Part shown: piece after piece, positions 5,882 to 11,012 of the stretch
How the letters are laid out: each line of letters opens with the position of its first letter
Numbering within the stretch: position 1 is the stretch's first letter
Assembly: GCA_028288645.1 (NCBI GenBank)
Contig: JAQBNJ010000547.1
Location: forward strand, 1 to 11,012
Source: Sediminibacterium sp.
Lineage (GTDB): Bacteria > Bacteroidota > Bacteroidia > Chitinophagales > Chitinophagaceae
Direction: 5' to 3'
DNA: 11,012 bases
Translations under genes and position numbers: made by a program
Notes under the pieces: model-generated
Database searches by the model: none
Seen by the model: only the letters and a program-made list of their open reading frames with translations
Told to the model about the DNA's origin: nothing

Positions 5882-6979
5882 TTAATTGGTTAATCTGAAG
5901 TTGTCAACATAAATAACAGCGCCTGCGCCGTCGGTACCATCATTAAAGCGCAATACCAACTGGCTGAATTTAGCAGTGGCGGGTACGGCTGAAAGGGTAC
6001 CGAAATCAAACACCAGTTCTTCCCATACGCCTGAAGTTGTGAACGCGGTTCGTAATACGGCAATGCCATTCGCTATTGTACCCGCTTCCAGTTCTATATT
6101 CAGTTTTTTGCCGATGAGTAAAGGATCGGGATTGTAAGCGAGTACTCTTATTTTTTTACCCAATGCCATATCTATCTGGATATTCAAAGGGCTGTATGTT
6201 CCGCTCCAGCTTTCAAAACCACGTGTGAATTTGCCCACTTTTGCACTTGTATTCAGTCCTGATGCATTCGGATTGGTCACTGTTGCAAACTGTTGCCCGC
6301 CACCGAATGTGCCGAAGAAATATTCAATGGTAGACAGGTCAAAAGTGATCGGTAAACCAAATGGATCGAATATAGTTACCGATGTGGTTTTTTCTGTCTT
6401 GGCAACACCACCGCTCAACGCCACCACTTTTACAGTATAGGTACCTGCGGCTGCATAAGTGTGCGACACTTCTGCGCCTGTTGCAAGTGGTGTACCTACT
6501 TCATTGGCAACATCACCATAATAAACAAGGTAAGAAGCCGCATACAATGCTGTGGCTTTTACTTTTAAAAGAAGCGCTGTCTGTGATGTTGTGATCGCCA
6601 CATTCTCAGGTGCACGATACGTTACTGTTAAAGGATAGGTAGCCGTTGATTCTACTCCGGAAATACTTTTGGAGACAATGGTAACCGTATAGGTTCCTTC
6701 GGGATAGGCATGTGTTGTATTATTTCCCGGCATAACAACGGCTGATGCACCAGTGCCGGTACCATGGCCGTAACTAACCGTGTAAGAAGCAGCGCCCTGG
6801 CCGGTTGGCGTGATCACCACTTTACCGGAGTTATCATTGCTTATATCGAATATTTTACTGTTATTGGCTGTTGAGGCGGAACTCAAAAAAGACAGGTCAG
6901 AACTGATTCCATCTTTTTTCTGGCAACCTGTTGCTGCCAGTAAAACCGCCAGGCCGAATATTATGGTTACTTTCTTCAT
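5882..6979 (-). CDS. Surface glycan-binding lipoprotein with two PKD-like modules and a C-terminal jelly-roll-like domain
   Basis: Lipoprotein of 365 residues with signal MKKVTIIFGLAVLLAATGC (Cys19) and QKKDG after it. Two PKD-like repeats are visible: about 50-120 (ASYTVSYGHGTG, HAYPEGTYTVTIV) and about 127-203 (ASYLVYYGD, HTYAAAGTYTVKVV). Each carries the (H)xY...GTYTV signature of PKD folds. The C-terminal part, about 207-365, includes GFESWSGTYSPLNIQID, KIRVLAYNPDP, WEELVFDFG and VIYVDNFRL, a pattern typical of carbohydrate-binding beta-jelly rolls. No catalytic residues can be assigned. It follows the susD-like gene by 14 bases, the position of SusE-type proteins, so the inferred job is binding the polysaccharide at the cell surface, with the PKD modules as rigid spacers and the distal domain as the likely binding site. 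Confidence 0.82.
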   Translation of the reverse strand: MKKVTIIFGLAVLLAATGCQKKDGISSDLSFLSSASTANNSKIFDISNDNSGKVVITPTGQGAASYTVSYGHGTGTGASAVVMPGNNTTHAYPEGTYTVTIVSKSISGVESTATYPLTVTYRAPENVAITTSQTALLLKVKATALYAASYLVYYGDVANEVGTPLATGAEVSHTYAAAGTYTVKVVALSGGVAKTEKTTSVTIFDPFGLPITFDLSTIEYFFGTFGGGQQFATVTNPNASGLNTSAKVGKFTRGFESWSGTYSPLNIQIDMALGKKIRVLAYNPDPLLIGKKLNIELEAGTIANGIAVLRTAFTTSGVWEELVFDFGTLSAVPATAKFSQLVLRFNDGTDGAGAVIYVDNFRLTN

Positions 6980-6993
6980 AAAAGCTGGTTTGT

Positions 6994-8511
6994 TTAATTG
7001 TAGTTAGGATTCTGAACCAATTTAGTAGCCTGTAATTCTCTCGCAGGGATCGGGAATATTTCGTTCTTGCCGGCTTTAAAACCTCTTGAAGAAAGTTTTG
7101 AAGCTGCATCTCCCCAACGTACAAGGTCAAAGAAACGATGGCCCTCTCCTGCCAGTTCCAACCGGCGTTCTGTTTTGATCGCAGCAAGAGAAACCGGAAC
7201 GGAAGCGAGTCCGACACGTGCGCGAACTGCATCAAGCAAGGCCTGTGCCCTTGCGCCGGTAGCGCCAAGCGCTTCTGCTTCCATCAGGTAACAATCAGCC
7301 AAACGGATGATATAATCGTTTTGCTGGAAATTCAGTTCCAGTGTACCGCCACCTGTACGTTGATCGGATTTTCTCGGCATAAACTTGTTGATGAAATATC
7401 CTGTGTTCTGATATCCTTCAATATAAGTTGCCTGGCCAGCTGTTGCATAGGCTTTAATATCCAATACGGTTGCGCCGAAACGTGGATCCGGTTTAAGAGC
7501 ATCATACAGATCCTGCGTGATAGGATTAAAGCTCCATCCTCCGGTATAAATGTCCGGGCCGGTGTAAGTAGCTGTTTTTGCAAAGCTTCTTGGACCCACC
7601 ATCTGGTTTACAGAATTTCCTTCATCAGCGCTGCTTCCCCAGAATCCCCAATCTGCATTTGATTGGTTGGTATGCACACATTCCAATATTGATTCTGAAT
7701 TGAATTTATTGGTGAACACCCACAGGTCAGCAAAATTGGTCAGCAATTTATTGCCATAAGTGTTTGCCTGGCCCGGTGTTGCACCGTTTACTATCGCCAG
7801 TTGTGCCGCTGCCTGTGATCCTTTATTATCGTACAGGTATACTTTACCAAGCATTGCCTGTGCTGCAACTTTTGTTAACCGCCCTGCTTCTGTTCCCAAT
7901 ACAAGAGAGCTGGGAAGATCAGGTATCGCTTCTGTAAGATCCTTTTCTACCTGTGTGTAAATCGCTGCCGGTGTTGCCTGTGTTACCTCGTAGATACCAT
8001 TGGTTGTTAAAGGTTCCAGCAAAAGCGGGACGTTTTTGAACATTCTTACGAGGTTAAAATAATAGATCCCGCGAAGTGCTTTGGCTTCCGCTACGAACCG
8101 TGCTTTTTCTGCAGCGCCCATTGTTGTGGCAGGTAATCTTGAAAGCAGCGCATTCACTCTGAAAACACCCTGGTAGTGATCATTCCAGTAACTGCCCGGC
8201 ATGATGTTGGCATTGATGGTGAAGTTGGAGAAACCCTGGATACCTGCTCCATCCGTAGCGCCACCACCACCGGCAACATGATCATCTGAACCCGCGTTCA
8301 TAAAGGTGATCATGTTCTCAAAACCACCTGCATTCTTACGCAATATATCATAGGCGCCAACCAGTCCGGTATATGCCTGTTCCCTGTTAGCGTAATAATT
8401 CGCTGTAAGGAACTGTCCCTGCGGCTCTATCGTGATAAAATCTTTTTTGCAGGATGCCAACGCCATTAAAGAGGCGGAGAGCAGTGCAAATTTCATCTTT
8501 ATGCTTTTCAT
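6994..8511 (-). CDS. SusD/RagB-like glycan-binding lipoprotein
   Basis: Protein of 505 residues that caps the SusC-like transporter at the outer membrane and delivers oligosaccharides to it. The N-terminus MKSIKMKFALLSASLMALASC gives a lipidated Cys21 followed by KKDFI; Met6 is an alternative start with the same signal. The N-terminal SusD-like region shows YWNDHYQGVFRVN (108-120) and RGIYYFNLVRMFKNVPLL (147-164). The C-terminal RagB/SusD region shows ERRLELAGEGHRFFDLVRWG (448-467) and IFPIPARE (485-492), hallmark motifs of the family. Length is normal and nothing is missing. It starts 18 bases after the susC-like stop and must be co-transcribed. Ligand identity cannot be read from the sequence; the GH16/GH30 genes downstream point to a beta-glucan. 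Confidence 0.97.
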   Translation of the reverse strand: MKSIKMKFALLSASLMALASCKKDFITIEPQGQFLTANYYANREQAYTGLVGAYDILRKNAGGFENMITFMNAGSDDHVAGGGGATDGAGIQGFSNFTINANIMPGSYWNDHYQGVFRVNALLSRLPATTMGAAEKARFVAEAKALRGIYYFNLVRMFKNVPLLLEPLTTNGIYEVTQATPAAIYTQVEKDLTEAIPDLPSSLVLGTEAGRLTKVAAQAMLGKVYLYDNKGSQAAAQLAIVNGATPGQANTYGNKLLTNFADLWVFTNKFNSESILECVHTNQSNADWGFWGSSADEGNSVNQMVGPRSFAKTATYTGPDIYTGGWSFNPITQDLYDALKPDPRFGATVLDIKAYATAGQATYIEGYQNTGYFINKFMPRKSDQRTGGGTLELNFQQNDYIIRLADCYLMEAEALGATGARAQALLDAVRARVGLASVPVSLAAIKTERRLELAGEGHRFFDLVRWGDAASKLSSRGFKAGKNEIFPIPARELQATKLVQNPNYN

Positions 8512-8529
8512 ATAAAATAGTTTGATTAA

Positions 8530-11012
8530 TTAGAATTGAATTTGAAGACCACCTAAAATTGTGCGTGCCTGTGGATACTGACCTTTGTCAATACCAAATA
8601 CACCACCCCCTACTTCAGGATCGTATCCTGTATAGTTAGTAAGTGTGAACAGGTTCTCAGCCGTTACGTATACGCGTAATTTTGAGATACCGCTTTTGCC
8701 AAACAGTTTATTTGGTAAAGTATATCCCAGCTGGAATACTTTCAATCTCAGGTAATCACCTTTTTCAAGATAGAAATCAGACATCCATGCAAAGTTGTTG
8801 TTAGGATCAGTAGTGGTTAACCTCGGATAATCAGTAGAAGTTCCTTCGGCTGTCCAGCGTCCAAGTGCCTTGGTAGAGTAGTTAGAGTTAAGGATATCCA
8901 GTCTGCGTAATCCCTGGAAGATCTTGTTTCCTGCAACACCCTGTGCAAACACCATCATATCAAATCCTTTGTATTCAAGGTTGATCGTTAAACCGAATGT
9001 GAGCTTAGGAATATTGCTTCCGAGGAATGTTTTATCAAGGTTATCGCTTGTGATAGATCCATCGCCATTAAGATCGGCCCAGATAAAATCACCCGGACGT
9101 GCATTCGGCTGAATAAGGCCGCCGGCTTTATTTTTATAGTTATTGATCTCTGCCTGGTTCTGGAATATACCCAGTCTCTGGTATCCGAAAAAGCTGTTAT
9201 AGGATTGTCCAACCTGGATTCTTGTAACATTACCCATTGACTGGAAACCTGCACTACCCCCTATGAAATTCGTATCGGCAGCTACTTTGGTTACCGTGTT
9301 TTTCAGGTAAGAGACATTCGCATTTACAGAAAGGTTAAAATCACCCATTCTTTTGCGGTAGCCCAATTCTACCTCAACGCCGGTATTTTTCATATTGGCT
9401 ACATTGCCTACAGGATTGGCACCTGCACCAACATAACCCGGGATCACTATGTCCCTGAGAATGCCTTTGGTTTCTTTATTATACCAGTTTACCGTAAGGT
9501 TAAGGGAGTTGAAGAGTTGTGCATCAAAACCGATATCAGTAGTTGCTGTTTCTTCCCAATGCAGATCGGGGTTATCCAATGTAAGTGGCGCATAACCTGT
9601 TGTTACGGCTCCTGAAGAACCAATGGCGTAATTGTATCCGCCTACAACAGTGGAAAGATATCCGAAATCCCTGATCGCATCATTACCAACCACACCATAA
9701 CCACCTCTGAGTTTAAAGCTATTAACCACTTTGTTCTTTGGCCAGAAACTTTCCCTGTCTGCGTTCCATCCAATAGAAGTGGAAGGGAAGTAACCGTATT
9801 TATTGTTTAAACCAAAACGGGTACTGCCATCACGACGCACGATACTCGTTAATATGTATTTATCCTGGTAGCTATAATTAAGACGGCCAAACAGGGAAAT
9901 GATCTTGTGTTGTATCATGTCACTTGCATAACCATCGCGGTTCGCCAAAGGCACATCAAACCTGAAAGAGGCATCCTGGTAACTGGTGATCGGCAGATTA
10001 AAGAAGGTCATACCTACACTTCCGCCGATATTTTCTACATAAGTACCCTGGCCGGCCAATACCGTGAAGCTATGGTCACCGATCTTTTTGCTGTAAGTGA
10101 TCGTATTTTCCACGTTCCAGTTAAATACCCTGTTCTCACCTTTTGAATACCTGTTGGTAAGATTTGTATTGGTTGCATTCAGGTAGAAAACCGGTGTGAA
10201 ACCGATATTGCCCCAATATGCTTTTTTAACGCCTACAGTGCTTCTTATCTTAAGTCCCTCGATTGGTGCAATTTCTAAATAAGCATTTCCAACGATATCG
10301 TCTGACCAGTTATAACCGCCTAAACGCGGCTGGATATATGCAAGCGGGTTGGTCATCTCCTGTCCTACAATAGAAGAGATCCCGTAAGGGTTTCCTGCCG
10401 CATCCCTGATGACAGGGTTATTAAGATAAGGTTGTGAAGGTGAATTCGCGACCAGCGGATCAGTGATAATAAGCTTTGTGATCGGATCGAGATTGATGGC
10501 CGAACTCAACGGGCCGCCAAACTCGCTGTTTGTATTTCCGAGGCCGGTACTTCTCTGGTATGTATAACCCAGCGTTTGTCCGAACGTAACATAGTTCCCG
10601 ATCTTATGTGTTGAATTCAAACGGAAATTCTTTTTTGAATATTTGGAAATATCCGATGATACGAGTCCGGTTTGATCCTGGATACCGGCTGACAAATAGA
10701 AAGTCGATCTTTCATTACCACCATTCACGCTCACTTCGTGCAGGTACCGTGGGGCACTGTTGTTAAAGATGGCTTTCTGCCAGTCTGTACCAACGCCCAA
10801 AGACGCTACATCGTTGTATAACACTGCACCACCACCTGCTACAGAACGTTCATTCATTAGCGTAGCATACTGTGATGCGTTGAGGAGGTCAAGTATTTTG
10901 GCCGGTGCCGAGGTTCCGTAGAAACCATTATAGCTCACAGTTAATTTTCCTGGTTTACCTTTTTTGGTAGTTACCAGGATTACCCCTGTAGCCGCCCGCG
11001 TACCATAGATAG
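8530..11012 (-). CDS. SusC/RagA-like TonB-dependent outer-membrane transporter (5' end outside window)
   Basis: The last 826 residues of a SusC-type transporter are visible; signal peptide, carboxypeptidase-regulatory-like domain, TonB box and the first part of the plug lie beyond the right edge. The frame is open to the edge, so the in-frame GTG at 10938 is an internal Val, not a start. The visible part begins with the classic plug motif IYGTRAATGVILVTTKKG, then the barrel: NPDLHWEETATTDIGFD, GNVANMKNTGVEVELGYRKR, RPGDFIWADLNGDGSIT, the C-terminal LRVYVTAENLF and NYTGYDPEVGG, and a terminal Phe (GLQIQF) as needed for barrel assembly. It imports oligosaccharides into the periplasm with TonB energy, paired with the susD-like product encoded 18 bases downstream. 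The operon promoter and any regulator must lie upstream, outside the window. Confidence 0.97.
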   Translation of the reverse strand, partial: IYGTRAATGVILVTTKKGKPGKLTVSYNGFYGTSAPAKILDLLNASQYATLMNERSVAGGGAVLYNDVASLGVGTDWQKAIFNNSAPRYLHEVSVNGGNERSTFYLSAGIQDQTGLVSSDISKYSKKNFRLNSTHKIGNYVTFGQTLGYTYQRSTGLGNTNSEFGGPLSSAINLDPITKLIITDPLVANSPSQPYLNNPVIRDAAGNPYGISSIVGQEMTNPLAYIQPRLGGYNWSDDIVGNAYLEIAPIEGLKIRSTVGVKKAYWGNIGFTPVFYLNATNTNLTNRYSKGENRVFNWNVENTITYSKKIGDHSFTVLAGQGTYVENIGGSVGMTFFNLPITSYQDASFRFDVPLANRDGYASDMIQHKIISLFGRLNYSYQDKYILTSIVRRDGSTRFGLNNKYGYFPSTSIGWNADRESFWPKNKVVNSFKLRGGYGVVGNDAIRDFGYLSTVVGGYNYAIGSSGAVTTGYAPLTLDNPDLHWEETATTDIGFDAQLFNSLNLTVNWYNKETKGILRDIVIPGYVGAGANPVGNVANMKNTGVEVELGYRKRMGDFNLSVNANVSYLKNTVTKVAADTNFIGGSAGFQSMGNVTRIQVGQSYNSFFGYQRLGIFQNQAEINNYKNKAGGLIQPNARPGDFIWADLNGDGSITSDNLDKTFLGSNIPKLTFGLTINLEYKGFDMMVFAQGVAGNKIFQGLRRLDILNSNYSTKALGRWTAEGTSTDYPRLTTTDPNNNFAWMSDFYLEKGDYLRLKVFQLGYTLPNKLFGKSGISKLRVYVTAENLFTLTNYTGYDPEVGGGVFGIDKGQYPQARTILGGLQIQF

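Noticed and set aside
8530..10938. GTG at 10938 as start of the SusC-like gene
   Set aside because: The frame continues upstream to the window edge and encodes the conserved plug motif IYGTRAATGVILVTTKKG, so the codon is internal.

Overview
This window reads as one polysaccharide utilisation locus (PUL) of a Bacteroidota bacterium, most likely a soil or plant-associated relative of Chitinophagaceae. The phylum follows from the SusC/SusD pair, the run of lipoproteins with short signal peptides ending in Cys followed by Lys or Ser, the PKD and Calx-beta modules, and the A/T-rich gene starts without Shine-Dalgarno sequences. The family-level guess is inference only.

All convincing genes lie on the minus strand, so the operon reads from right to left. 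Order of transcription: susC-like TonB-dependent transporter (8530 to beyond 11012, N-terminus outside the window), susD-like lipoprotein (6994-8511), two different surface glycan-binding lipoproteins with PKD-like modules (5882-6979 and 4942-5871), a 140-base gap with a terminator-like stem-loop, a Calx-beta/GH16 lipoprotein (3599-4801), a second GH16 lipoprotein (2772-3575) and a GH30 lipoprotein (1266-2747). A strong intrinsic terminator at 961-1006 closes the unit. Beyond it, and probably separate, begins a Tat-type sugar phosphate isomerase/epimerase-like gene (614 to beyond 1).

The enzymes suggest a beta-glucan substrate. The two GH16 proteins have laminarinase-type active sites (E-x-D-x-M-E). 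The GH30 protein has both catalytic glutamates, and related GH30 enzymes of Bacteroidota cut beta-1,6-glucan. A beta-1,3/1,6-glucan such as laminarin or fungal cell-wall glucan is the best guess. The lipoproteins would bind and cut the glucan at the cell surface and SusC/D would import the oligosaccharides. No beta-glucosidase (for example GH3) and no regulator is visible; they may lie upstream of susC.

The most notable non-coding feature is a 156-base MITE-like element (1104-1259). It has 18-base imperfect terminal inverted repeats (15/18 identical), two GC-rich internal hairpins, and a perfect 10-base direct repeat on each side; the right copy contains the GH30 stop codon. A second unexplained structure is a 17-bp inverted repeat at 811-860. 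A third is the stem-loop at 4864-4894, which separates the binding/import genes from the enzyme genes.
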